DNA from: JAFEBO01 sp036392375
GTDB lineage: Bacteria; Planctomycetota; Phycisphaerae; Phycisphaerales; UBA1924
Assembly: GCA_036392375.1 (NCBI GenBank)
Contig: DASVYC010000090.1
Location: 1-62,542, forward strand
Reading direction: 5' to 3'
DNA: 62,542 bases
Below, in pieces: positions 35,721 to 46,391 of the stretch. Made by a program: the position numbers and the translations under genes. How positions within the stretch are numbered: position 1 is the stretch's first letter; the number at the start of each line of letters is the position of its first letter. Below the pieces are notes generated by a model. That model saw only the letters and a list, made by a program, of their open reading frames with translations. It was not told the DNA's origin and ran no database searches.

Positions 35721-36632
35721 ATGAGCACGCAGGATGCAAGTGCCCGCAAGCTGGGGCGAGGGTTGGCTGCGCTGTTGCAGGCGCCGGTTGCGGTACATAT
35801 CACGAGTGTCCCGACAGTCGCTCCGCCGCCGGTACAGGAAAGCGGCGTCCGGCATATCGAGGTGGATCGATTTGTGCCGAGCCCGTTCCAGGCGCGCCGG
35901 TCGTTCGATGAACTGCAGCTTCGCGGCCTCGCGGACTCGATTCGCGTTGCAGGCATCATGCAGCCGGTGATTGCGCGGCCCGTGGGAGAAACCTTCGAGC
36001 TTGTAGCTGGCGAGCGACGCTGGCGCGCTGCGAAGCTTGCGGAGCTCAGAACAGTTCCAACTATTGTTCGTATTTTGTCAGATGAAGAGGCCGCCGAGTT
36101 TGGTTTGATTGAGAATGTCCAGCGCGAGGATCTGAACGCGATGGATCGCGCTCACGCCCTGCGGATGATGTGCGAGCGCTTTGGGCTCACGCAGGCGCAG
36201 GCGGCGGAGAAAGTAGGGCTCGAGCGGGCAACGGTGGCGAACCTCATACGGCTGACAGAACTGGAACCGGAGATCGCCGAGCTTGTGGCCTCCAACGGCC
36301 TGACGTCGGCGCACGGCAAGATGCTGCTCGCGATGGTGGGGGGGCCGCAGCGGATCGAGCTTGCGCGTGAGGCGGCGCGGGATCAGTGGTCGGTACGGCG
36401 GCTCGAGAGCGCCGTGAAGCGGTTCGCGTCGCCGCGGGCGCCCGCGAAGGAGGCCATGAATCCGCCCGCGCGGCAGGCAGTGATCATCGATCTTGAGCGG
36501 CGGCTGTCGCAACACCTGGGCACGAAAGCCGTCATCTCCACAGACCCGAGCGGCTCGAAGGGAAGGATCACTGTGGAATTCTACGGGATCGATCACTTTG
36601 ACGGGCTGCTTGTAAAAATGGGATTGAAGTAA
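35721..36632 (+). CDS. parB: chromosome partitioning protein ParB
   Basis: A 303-residue CTP-dependent DNA clamp protein for chromosome segregation. The N-terminal motif KLGRGLAALL (10-19) is the usual ParA-contacting segment. Box II GERRWRAA (97-104) and ENVQREDLNAMDRA (131-144) mark the CTP/parS-binding core; the helix-turn-helix is near 155-176 (LTQAQAAEKVGLERATVANL). The C-terminal dimerisation region is shorter and basic. GGAGGAATTC precedes the ATG. parA is not adjacent, unlike the usual operon. An inverted repeat follows the stop codon. Confidence 0.95.
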   Translation: MSTQDASARKLGRGLAALLQAPVAVHITSVPTVAPPPVQESGVRHIEVDRFVPSPFQARRSFDELQLRGLADSIRVAGIMQPVIARPVGETFELVAGERRWRAAKLAELRTVPTIVRILSDEEAAEFGLIENVQREDLNAMDRAHALRMMCERFGLTQAQAAEKVGLERATVANLIRLTELEPEIAELVASNGLTSAHGKMLLAMVGGPQRIELAREAARDQWSVRRLESAVKRFASPRAPAKEAMNPPARQAVIIDLERRLSQHLGTKAVISTDPSGSKGRITVEFYGIDHFDGLLVKMGLK

Positions 36633-36658
36633 GTCCGTTCGATCCGGGGTGTTTGCCG

Positions 36659-36679
36659 GGTGTTTGGACTACAAACACC
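36659..36679. terminator. hairpin after parB
   Basis: GGTGTTTG and CAAACACC form a perfect 8-bp stem around the loop GACTA, 27 bases after the parB stop. There is no downstream T tract, so it may be a terminator of weak type or a regulatory hairpin. A TATACT box (36705-36710) for the next gene follows. Confidence 0.45.
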
Positions 36680-36704
36680 TGCCCGCCGTCGTTTGCTTGA
36701 TGCG

Positions 36705-36710
36705 TATACT
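36705..36710 (+). promoter_or_regulatory. possible -10 box of the small winged-helix gene
   Basis: TATACT followed by CGGG lies 60 bases before the ATG at 36770. No good -35 is visible. The same TATACTCGGG sequence occurs upstream of the unknown gene at 59882. Confidence 0.35.
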
Positions 36711-36769
36711 CGGGCTACCGTATGTTGAGATTGGGCGTGGGTTCCCTCATCTTCTACAAAGGAACTCGT

Positions 36770-37159
36770 ATGGCCCGTAAGTCTCGCTCTGATTCATTGT
36801 CTGGTCTCTCCACCGCGGCGCTGCAGGCCGAGATCCGTCGTCGTTCCAAGCAGAGCACCGCTCTGCAGCGGAAGTATGAGCGGTTGACGAATCAACTCAA
36901 CGATCTCCGCAAGCAGATCGCGGCCCAGGGTGGTGCGATTCCGGGCGGCGGGCGCGCCAGCAACGCGGTCAGCCTGGTGGACGCGCTCGCGAAGGTGCTT
37001 GATGGCAAGACGCTGGGAGTGACCGAGGCCGCAGACGCGGTGCTTGCGTCCGGCTACGTCACGACCTCGCCCAACTTCCGCACCATCGTGAACCAGACGT
37101 TCATCAAGAACCGCAGCCGCTTCAAGAAAGTATCCCGCGGTCGCTACACAGCCGCCTGA
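36770..37159 (+). CDS. small basic protein with coiled coil and winged-helix-like C-terminus
   Basis: A 129-residue basic protein. The N-terminal half is coiled coil (LQAEIRRRSKQSTALQRKYE). The C-terminal half, from NAVSLVDALAKVLDG to GYVTTSPNFRTIVNQTFIK and FKKVSRGRYTA, looks like a HARE-HTH/winged-helix module, which in planctomycetes often occurs in small proteins of this kind. ATG at 36770 has AAAGGAAC upstream. It could be a nucleoid or transcription-associated protein; this is inference from fold-like pattern and basic charge. A strong hairpin terminator follows. Confidence 0.75.
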   Translation: MARKSRSDSLSGLSTAALQAEIRRRSKQSTALQRKYERLTNQLNDLRKQIAAQGGAIPGGGRASNAVSLVDALAKVLDGKTLGVTEAADAVLASGYVTTSPNFRTIVNQTFIKNRSRFKKVSRGRYTAA

Positions 37160-37191
37160 GATCGGTGAGGCACGCTATTCAATCAACAAAG

Positions 37192-37213
37192 AAGCCCGGC
37201 TCACGCCGGGCTT
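37192..37213. terminator. bidirectional terminator-like hairpin
   Basis: AAGCCCGGC and GCCGGGCTT form a 9-bp stem with loop TCAC, lying between the ends of two convergent genes. It is flanked by an A-rich and a T-containing side, fitting termination in both directions. Confidence 0.75.
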
Positions 37214-37238
37214 GGTTTGCTTGTGGATTGCACTGAGC

Positions 37239-37517
37239 TCAGCGGGCGCTGGGGTAGGGCGAGAGACGCGAGGGCCGGTCGAGCAGCATGAAGCGAAGGC
37301 CGTCGGAGTTGAGCTTGCGAAGGTTGTCGTTGTGCACGATATTGATTTCGGAGTGGATGTCGCTGTAACGCTGGTCCTCGGTGTTGAGGCCGGGCGTGGG
37401 GTTGCTGCGGATGGCGGACAGCGATTCACCCTTCTGGGCGGTTGAGCTGCAACCCGCGAGCAACGCGAGCGGGGTGAGCATGAGGGCGGAACGGAGGATG
37501 ATGCGGGCGTTCTTCAT
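37239..37517 (-). CDS. small lipoprotein of unknown function
   Basis: A 92-residue protein with a lipoprotein signal (LMLTPLALLAGC), so it should be anchored by lipid to the membrane after cleavage. The mature part, about 68 residues, is hydrophilic (NTEDQRYSDIHSEINIVHND) with no recognised domain. ATG at 37517 has GGAGCC upstream, and the earlier ATG is less likely. It is alone and convergent with the small winged-helix gene. Confidence 0.72.
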   Translation of the reverse strand: MKNARIILRSALMLTPLALLAGCSSTAQKGESLSAIRSNPTPGLNTEDQRYSDIHSEINIVHNDNLRKLNSDGLRFMLLDRPSRLSPYPSAR

Positions 37518-37759
37518 GTCAGGCTCCAGGCCCCTCGAGTGTTGCAAGTCGGTCCGGCGAGGCCGGGGGAACGGTGGTGGGGGAGCAGTTTGTAACCCCT
37601 CGCGGCGTCGACGTCAAGGGGCGGGGGTGCGGTTTGCGGATTCGGCGGCGGGACCGTCATCGGCCGCATAGCCGCGCCAGATCGACTTTCGGCCGGGGTT
37701 TGCCCGCGGTTCCGACGGATTGCCCGATCCGGGTCGGCTGAAACGCCGAAAGTGTGAGG

Positions 37760-37960
37760 ATGGACGCTTCTGCCATTTCAGCCCAAGTCGCCGCGGAGTT
37801 TTCGTACAAGGTGGCGGCACGGGTGATGGACATTGCCCGGGAGAGCGGAGATTCCTCGGTCGCGCTGCTCCAGGCGGCGGCGAAGGCCGCCCAGGCAGGG
37901 GACGCGGCGGCCGCGGAGTACGCGAGCGCGGCAACACAGATGCTGGATGTTTACGCCTGA
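37760..37960 (+). CDS. small YjfB-like helical protein
   Basis: A 66-residue acidic-to-neutral helical protein, MDASAISAQVAAEFSYKV onwards, followed by Ala-rich helices. The start MDxxxI and the AxxVMDIA pattern resemble the YjfB putative motility family, but the match is by eye only. GAGG precedes the ATG; a GTG six bases earlier is also possible. A strong rho-independent terminator follows at 37990-38023, which supports a real transcription unit. Confidence 0.6.
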   Translation: MDASAISAQVAAEFSYKVAARVMDIARESGDSSVALLQAAAKAAQAGDAAAAEYASAATQMLDVYA

Positions 37961-37989
37961 ATCCGATCACAATCCGAACAACGGATCCG

Positions 37990-38023
37990 GACGCTGCCTG
38001 ACTGGCAGCGTCTTGTTGTTTTT
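37990..38023 (+). terminator. rho-independent terminator
   Basis: GACGCTGCC and GGCAGCGTC form a 9-bp stem around TGACT, followed by TTGTTGTTTTT. It is the clearest intrinsic terminator in the window and lies after the small YjfB-like gene. Confidence 0.9.
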
Positions 38024-38045
38024 GGGGGTGTGGGACAAGAACGGC

Positions 38046-38074
38046 AGACCCACTCGCTCACGCTCGGGGCTCGT
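38046..38074. repeat. single copy of the CACTCGCT...GGGGCTCGT repeat
   Basis: A 29-base intergenic sequence ending GCTCGGGGCTCGT, nearly identical to the two inverted copies at 48948-48971 and 48999-49022. Confidence 0.75.
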
Positions 38075-38157
38075 TCTGAGGCGGGGGGCCGCCTCTGGCT
38101 GGCCCGTGGGTTGCATCTGATCCTGATGGCGGGGCGAGGGCTCTGCCGGAGGTTCTC

Positions 38158-40920
<2,763 letters not shown>

Positions 40921-41173
40921 CTCGCTCGCAGGTTGATTGCGGCGTGTGAGCAAGGCGAATGCACTGTGCGTGGGAGACACGCTCGGTTCTCCGCACGATT
41001 GCGTGCGACGCCGTCTCATCTGATTGAATCGCGCTCGCGTGGCTTGACTCTGCGTCTCGCGCGTGGTGAAGTTGCGCGGCGAAGAGCCGACTCGTGTGCA
41101 GCGCCGGGTTCGCCTGGCTTGCACGGGGTTGAAGCCGCGTTGCGGTGCATGACGCCGCGGGGAAAGGAACAAC

Positions 41174-41821
41174 ATGGGCACGTTGAGCAGCATGCGGTGC
41201 GGGCTGGTGGCCGCGTCGCTCGGGATGATCGCGCAGGCGGCGTCGGGAGCGGTGCAGGTGTCGTCGGTGAACGCGTCGGTGTGGGGCGAGTGTTGGGATC
41301 GGAGGGTTGTGCCGTGGGTCTACCGGTCGTACTCGGAGACCGCGGATCGGCTGCCGATCGAGATGGGCGGATCGATCCGTTCCGACGTCGTGGACATGGG
41401 CAGCGGCGTCTCGATGCGGGGGGTCGCCAGCACGTATGACGCACCGATGCAGTACGGCGTGATCTTCGGCGAGGGCGGGGCTGCTGTGGTGTCGAGTGCG
41501 GCGGGGATGGAGGTGCGTTGCAGCGTGAACCTCCGGTCCACATTCGCGATGACGGTTCCGGCCTGGGTCGAGCTGCAGACGCGAGGGCTGGGGCTGCTCG
41601 AGCTTCGCGACGACCGCGGCAATCTGGCCCGTCAGCTCAGCGGTGATCAGGTGGTGCGGATGTATCTCGACCACGGCTTTTGGAGCATCAGCGGAACGGT
41701 GAACATCGAGAATGCCGCCACGGGCGACGGCTTGTTTCGGTTCGCGATCCCGGCGCCCGGCGCGATCTCGCTGCTTGGCGCGGGAGCGGTGGTGCTGGCG
41801 ACGGCGTGGCGGAGAAGGTGA
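41174..41821 (+). CDS. PEP-CTERM-like secreted protein
   Basis: A 215-residue exported protein. It has a signal peptide (to about residue 23, AASGA), a beta-rich body and a C-terminus IPAPGAISLLGAGAVVLATA followed by WRRR: a short motif, hydrophobic helix and basic end, as in PEP-CTERM sorting signals. It is a paralogue of the protein at 42906-43577: both begin VQ(V/L)SS and share AMTV(P/S)AWV(E/D)L and a HGFW/QGFW motif. AAAGGAAC precedes the ATG. It is the first of four tandem genes of this type. Confidence 0.82.
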   Translation: MGTLSSMRCGLVAASLGMIAQAASGAVQVSSVNASVWGECWDRRVVPWVYRSYSETADRLPIEMGGSIRSDVVDMGSGVSMRGVASTYDAPMQYGVIFGEGGAAVVSSAAGMEVRCSVNLRSTFAMTVPAWVELQTRGLGLLELRDDRGNLARQLSGDQVVRMYLDHGFWSISGTVNIENAATGDGLFRFAIPAPGAISLLGAGAVVLATAWRRR

Positions 41822-41904
41822 CTCGTGTGGGGGCGCTGGGGGAGAGAGTCGGAAGAGAGATGGCGGGAGAGAGGTGGAGGAGTGAGAGGCGGTGGTGGAT
41901 GCGT

Positions 41905-41930
41905 TCCCGCGGCGAGAGATCGCCGCGGGA
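41905..41930. terminator. hairpin after the first PEP-CTERM-like gene
   Basis: TCCCGCGGCGA and TCGCCGCGGGA pair over 11 bp with a GAGA tetraloop. A near-identical hairpin, including flanking GCGT and GGGTT, stands at 42820-42845 after the next gene, so it was duplicated with the gene. Confidence 0.7.
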
Positions 41931-42006
41931 GGGTTGAAGGCGGCTGATGCCGCCGCCGGGTGAGGGAGAGGCGAAGAGAGAGGGAGAGCACGAAGGGCGG
42001 TGTGAC

Positions 42007-42696
42007 ATGGTGAGCGCACGTGACAAGTTGGTTTGGTGCGGCGCGTTGGTGTTCTTGGTCTGCGGCGCGGCGAGGGGCGCCATCACGGTGGGTGGTGAGG
42101 GCGGGGCCGGGGGCCGCGCGAACAGCTTTGTGTTCCCGTGGTCGGACGAGTTCATGTCGCGGGTCGGCGACCTGTATTTGTCGTATGACGGAAGCGCGGC
42201 CGTGCCGGGTGCGGCGGCGTGGGCCGGGGTCGTCACGAGTTCGACGGCGGATCCCGCGCACACGCACGAGTGGCCGTGGGTCTGTCGCACGTTTTACGGG
42301 AGCGGGTACGCGACGGCCGGTGTGAACGCGCCGAACGGTGCGTCAGCGGGTGCGGGGTCGCATGTGAATCTGGACTTTGAGTCCGACTACATCTTCGGCA
42401 TCTCGTTCAAGACGACGGGGGTGGGGCGTATCACGTTGATGGGCCCGGGCGACCTGGTTGTCGCCGACTGTGAGGGGAACAACGAGATCATCGGGTTCCT
42501 GCCGGCGGGGCACTATTCGCTGCGGGCGCGGGTTGACGTGTCGGTGGCGGCGCTGCAGTTCGGATCGGATATCTGGCCACTGGGCGGGCCAAGGTCGGTC
42601 AGTGCCGAGGGCACCTATTCGTTCACGGTTCCGGGATCGGGGGGCGTGTGGCCGCTGGCGTTGGCGGCGTTGTGGGGGGCGCGACGGCGGCGTTGA
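42007..42696 (+). CDS. PEP-CTERM-like secreted protein
   Basis: A 229-residue exported protein. The signal peptide ends near CGAARGA; the C-terminus is VPGSGGVWPLALAALWGA followed by RRRR, a PEP-CTERM-like sorting signal. The body (residues 25-205) is beta-rich and not recognised; it is less similar to its neighbours than 41174 and 42906 are to each other. The ATG at 42007 is preceded by GGGCGGTG; the frame upstream of it is low-complexity leader. It is the second of four tandem genes. Confidence 0.78.
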   Translation: MVSARDKLVWCGALVFLVCGAARGAITVGGEGGAGGRANSFVFPWSDEFMSRVGDLYLSYDGSAAVPGAAAWAGVVTSSTADPAHTHEWPWVCRTFYGSGYATAGVNAPNGASAGAGSHVNLDFESDYIFGISFKTTGVGRITLMGPGDLVVADCEGNNEIIGFLPAGHYSLRARVDVSVAALQFGSDIWPLGGPRSVSAEGTYSFTVPGSGGVWPLALAALWGARRRR

Positions 42697-42819
42697 TGCG
42701 AAGCGCGGAGCAACCTGAGTTTCGGCGGCGGGTCCTGCACGCACGCCGAGCCTCGGTGATCTGTGGGTGCGGGGTGTGTGGGAGGAGTGGGAGGAGAGGT
42801 GGATTGGTGGTGGTCGCGT

Positions 42820-42845
42820 TCCCGCGGCGAGAGATTGCCGCGGGA
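42820..42845. terminator. hairpin after the second PEP-CTERM-like gene
   Basis: TCCCGCGGCGA and TTGCCGCGGGA pair over 11 bp with one G-T pair and a GAGA tetraloop; second copy of the hairpin at 41905-41930. Confidence 0.7.
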
Positions 42846-42905
42846 GGGTTAGTCAGCCTGCGACGCGGAAGGACGAGACTCGATCACCGGAAAGGCTGGT
42901 GCTTC

Positions 42906-43577
42906 ATGGCACGCTGGATGCAGAGTCGGGTTGGAAGGGTGGGCGCCGGGTTGTGGGCTGCTGCCGCGATCTTGCTTGATGGTCCCGCGGCGCTGGGCGC
43001 GGTGCAGCTCTCGTCGATGCAGATGGGCATCCACGGCAACGCGCGATACGACGGCGGCTCGCCGCCGGAGTTTCAGAGTTATCTGTGGAGCAGCACCGCA
43101 CCCTCCGACGGGTTCCAGAACTTTGTGGTCGTGAACGGCGCGGACGCCCGGAGCGGGGTGATTTCCGAATCGTTCGCCGGACCGGACTCCCCGCCGAGAC
43201 AATTCCATCAGATCCGGGCCGCGGGCTCGGCGGAAGCCTGGTCGATGCCGGGGAGACAGGCGTCGGCGGAGTCGTATCTGCGGGCCGATTACGCGATGAC
43301 GGTGTCGGCATGGGTGGACCTGGAGACGGTGGGCCGCGGCGTGATCGATGTGTATGTACTCAGCGGGGGGTCGAAGTACAACCTCGCGTACCACATCGAA
43401 GGTGACACGTCGAGGCGCGTGTTCATGGGCCAGGGGTTCTGGAAGATCGATGCCCATGTACGGATCGAGGATCCTGTGCAGGGGTACGGCACGTTTCGGT
43501 TCAACATTCCGACGCCGGGAGGAAGCGTGCTTGTGGCGCTGGGCGGAGTGATGGCGTTGAGAACGCGGCGGCGGTGA
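42906..43577 (+). CDS. PEP-CTERM-like secreted protein
   Basis: A 223-residue exported protein: signal peptide (to about residue 27, ALGA), beta-rich body, C-terminus IPTPGGSVLVALGGVMALRT followed by RRR. It is a paralogue of the 41174 protein. The first 86 codons of the longer frame are intergenic, so ATG at 42906 is the start. Third of four tandem genes, suggesting a family amplified by local duplication. Function unknown; sorting to the cell surface is inferred from the C-terminus. Confidence 0.8.
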   Translation: MARWMQSRVGRVGAGLWAAAAILLDGPAALGAVQLSSMQMGIHGNARYDGGSPPEFQSYLWSSTAPSDGFQNFVVVNGADARSGVISESFAGPDSPPRQFHQIRAAGSAEAWSMPGRQASAESYLRADYAMTVSAWVDLETVGRGVIDVYVLSGGSKYNLAYHIEGDTSRRVFMGQGFWKIDAHVRIEDPVQGYGTFRFNIPTPGGSVLVALGGVMALRTRRR

Positions 43578-43678
43578 GGGCCGATCGATCGGGCGACTTC
43601 CGCCGCCCCGTGAGAGCGTTGCGGCGGGGATGGTGACGCGTGCTTGTGACAATGAGGTCACCACGAAAGGAGGGTCCC

Positions 43679-44341
43679 ATGAAAGGGAGATACTTCGCAA
43701 TCGGGCTCTCGACTTTGGCGGCCGCGGCCTCTTCTGGCGCGTTGTTCAACGTGAGCGCGGGCGGGTCAGCATCGTGCTGGTCGCGTGATCCCACGTCGCC
43801 GAGCTGGCCGGGATCGACAAACTGGAATTGGGCTTGGAATCCCGCGACAACAGCGTCAGGAAATGCAAGAAGCGTCGGTGGGGGCCTGACAAGCGGCGCT
43901 TCGGCCGGGATCGGAGGATGGGCCAACACCGAGACAATCTATGTGGTGGGGTACGTCGGCGCCGGGGTGGACACGCATTATCCGTGGTACGCGGAGGCGG
44001 GGGGCACTGTGTCATTCGGCGCTTCGTTTGAAACGGACGAGAAGATGCCGTTCACGATCCGTGCATCGAGCGAGAGCATCTCGCCTCTGCTTGCGGCTCT
44101 GGATGCGGTCGGAACTCCCAACGTGGTGGGGACCGCGACGCTTGTGGACGATTGGTACATCTGGTCGGGCGAGCTGCATCCGGGCCGATACTACTTCTCG
44201 GTCGAGAAGACTGTGTATGTGAACCGGGCCCATCCGTACGACGGCGGCGAGTTCCAGGTTTTCCTGCCGATTCCCGCGGCTCCGACTCCGCTGGTTGTCG
44301 TGACCGCTGGATTGATGGCGGCCGCGAGGCGTCGCCGCTAG
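43679..44341 (+). CDS. PEP-CTERM-like secreted protein
   Basis: A 220-residue exported protein with signal peptide (to about residue 20), Trp/Gly/Ser-rich beta region and C-terminus IPAAPTPLVVVTAGLMAAA followed by RRRR. ATG at 43679 has GGAGG upstream, 7 bases away. It ends the run of four tandem genes; sequence similarity to the others outside the ends is weak. Function unknown. Confidence 0.78.
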   Translation: MKGRYFAIGLSTLAAAASSGALFNVSAGGSASCWSRDPTSPSWPGSTNWNWAWNPATTASGNARSVGGGLTSGASAGIGGWANTETIYVVGYVGAGVDTHYPWYAEAGGTVSFGASFETDEKMPFTIRASSESISPLLAALDAVGTPNVVGTATLVDDWYIWSGELHPGRYYFSVEKTVYVNRAHPYDGGEFQVFLPIPAAPTPLVVVTAGLMAAARRRR

Positions 44342-44429
44342 CGCGCAGATTCGTCGCAGACGACCGAGAGTGCCGCCGGGGTTGGAGTTGTGCCGCGCCC
44401 GGCGGTATGCTGTGCGGCGGAGGTGCCGC

Positions 44430-45446
44430 ATGGCTGCTGATGGATTCTCGCGTCGTGGTGTGCTCGGGCTTGGTGCGTTGGCGGCGGCGGGGCTGGTGGT
44501 GCCGCGGGGGTTGGCGCGGGGTTTGGGGCAGAGCGTGGCGGCGCCGGGCGGCGGTGTCGCGGGCGGTGCGCGCGCGCGGGTGATCCGCATTGCGCACGTG
44601 ACGGACACGCACATCATGCAGGATTTGCGGGCGCCGGAGGGTGTGGCCGCGTGCTTTGAGCACATCCGTGGGCAGAAGGATGTGGATCTCGTCATGCACG
44701 GCGGGGACATCGTGTTCGACTCGATGGACCAGAGTTTGGAGCGGTCGAAGGAGTTGTGGGCGCTGTGGCAGAAGGTGATGGGCGATAGCTGGAAGGGCAA
44801 GGTGCGTTACTGCCTGGGCAACCACGACATTTGGGGATGGAACAAGAACAGGAGCAAGACGACGGGCGAGGAGCCGGGGTGGGGCAAGCAGCTCGCGCTC
44901 GACACGCTGGGGGTGCAGGGCGCGGTGCCGAAGGGGGCGTATTACTCGTTCGATGAGGTAGGGAGTGGGGGCGGGTGGCACATCGTGGTGTTGGATACGG
45001 TGCGGCCCGAGCCGAACGGGTACTACGCGGGTCTCGATGATGAGCAGTTCGAGTGGCTGAAGGGCGACCTGAGCCTCAACCGCATGCACCCGACGTTGAT
45101 CCTGTCGCACATCCCGATCTTCAGCGCGACGGTGCTGGATCGCGACCTGAACGACAAACGCGAGCGGCTTGTGCATCCGGCGCTCATGTGCATCGACTAC
45201 GGGCGGATCAAGAAGCTGTTTCTCGAGAACCCGCAGGTGAAGGTGTGCCTCAGCGGGCACATGCATCTGATCGATCGGGTGGAGTACAACGGGGTTGCGT
45301 ACTGCTGCAACGGGGCGGCGTGTGCGGCGTGGTGGAAGGGGCCGCATAAGGAGTGCCGCGAGGGGTACACGCTGGTGGATTTGTATAACGACGGGACGTT
45401 TGAGAATCGGTATGTGGAGTATGGGTGGAAGGCGGCGCAGGGCTGA
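44430..45446 (+). CDS. Tat-exported calcineurin-like metallophosphoesterase
   Basis: A 338-residue exported phosphoesterase. A Tat signal (SRRGVLGLGALAAAGLVVPRG) is followed by the metal-binding motifs: DTHIM (Asp59, His61), GGDIV (Asp93), GNHD (131-133), SHIP and GHMHLI. It belongs to the broad calcineurin-like family; the substrate (a nucleotide, phospholipid or cyclic nucleotide) cannot be told. ATG at 44430 has GGAGGTG upstream. The AraC gene start overlaps its end, suggesting a common transcript. Confidence 0.9.
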   Translation: MAADGFSRRGVLGLGALAAAGLVVPRGLARGLGQSVAAPGGGVAGGARARVIRIAHVTDTHIMQDLRAPEGVAACFEHIRGQKDVDLVMHGGDIVFDSMDQSLERSKELWALWQKVMGDSWKGKVRYCLGNHDIWGWNKNRSKTTGEEPGWGKQLALDTLGVQGAVPKGAYYSFDEVGSGGGWHIVVLDTVRPEPNGYYAGLDDEQFEWLKGDLSLNRMHPTLILSHIPIFSATVLDRDLNDKRERLVHPALMCIDYGRIKKLFLENPQVKVCLSGHMHLIDRVEYNGVAYCCNGAACAAWWKGPHKECREGYTLVDLYNDGTFENRYVEYGWKAAQG

Positions 45447-46309
45447 GCGTCGAGAATCGGACGGCGAACGCTGTCTGGGGCATCTCCGAAGAAGCGGGGG
45501 GTGTCGCCGGAGGCTCTTGCGTGTTCCTTGAGAAGCGGTTGTTGACGGAGTGGTCGCGCGGGGCGTTCGCGGGGATGCGATTGTCGGTGACGCGGTATGC
45601 GCCGGGGACGCTGATGCCGCCGCATTCGCATGCGACGGCGTCGGTGTCGCTGGTGGTGCGCGGGGTTTTTGCGGAGCGGATCGATGGCGCGGGGCGTGCG
45701 GGGCCGGGGTTGAGTGTGATTGTGAAGCCTGCGGGGGTGGTGCACGAGACGCTGTGCGGCTCGGGTTGTTGCCAGACGGTTTCGCTGGAGTTGCCGTCGC
45801 GGATCGAGTCGCAGTTGCGCGTGAAGCTTGGGGCGTTCGCGCGGGTGGGGCACGAGGACGATGCGGAGCTCACGGCGGCGCTGATTGCGTTGTGGCGGCG
45901 GGCGCTTGAGCGTGACATCGCGAACGATGACGCGTGGGTGGAACGGTGGTGGGGGAGTTGCGGCGCGTTGATGGGGCGGGAGCGGGTGGGGCGATCGGAT
46001 GGTCGGCTCGCGACGGCGCTGGCGGTCGGGGCGCGTGGGGGAAGCGCGGGTGAGGCGGCCGACGCGGTGGGGGTGCATCGGGTGCATCTGTGCCGTCTTT
46101 TTCGGGCTGCGAACGGGCGGGGGACGGCGGCGAACTTCCGGCGGGCGCGGGTGCGGCGGGCGATCGATGAGATGGGGCGGAGTGTGTCGCTGGCGGGTGT
46201 GGCGAGCGGCTGCGGGTTTGCGGATCAGGCGCACATGACGCGGGCGTTCGTCAGGGAGACGGGAACCACGCCCGGGGTGCTGCGGGGGCTGATGGCGGGT
46301 CGTGTTTGA
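45425..46309 (+). CDS. AraC-family transcriptional regulator
   Basis: A 294-residue regulator. The N-terminal part is cupin-like (MPPHSHATASVSLVVRG, then KPAGVVHETL) and could bind a small ligand. The C-terminal AraC DNA-binding domain is at about 200-290: GGSAGEAADAVGVHRVHLCR and SLAGVASGCGFADQAHMTRA, FVRETGTTPGVLRG. The frame begins at GTG 45425, overlapping the phosphoesterase stop; other starts a few codons downstream are possible. Its neighbours are phosphoesterase and serine hydrolase genes, which it might regulate. Confidence 0.88.
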   Translation: MEGGAGLSVENRTANAVWGISEEAGGVAGGSCVFLEKRLLTEWSRGAFAGMRLSVTRYAPGTLMPPHSHATASVSLVVRGVFAERIDGAGRAGPGLSVIVKPAGVVHETLCGSGCCQTVSLELPSRIESQLRVKLGAFARVGHEDDAELTAALIALWRRALERDIANDDAWVERWWGSCGALMGRERVGRSDGRLATALAVGARGGSAGEAADAVGVHRVHLCRLFRAANGRGTAANFRRARVRRAIDEMGRSVSLAGVASGCGFADQAHMTRAFVRETGTTPGVLRGLMAGRV

Positions 46310-46391
46310 TTCGTTCAATACGAAGCGGCGACGGCGTGGCACACTTCCTGCATGCCGCGTTCCGACCAAGAGGACGCGCCGGGAGTTTGCG

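Noticed and set aside
36659..36679. parS site after parB
   Set aside because: The palindrome GGTGTTTG/CAAACACC has a five-base loop and lacks the parS core; a terminator-like hairpin is simpler.
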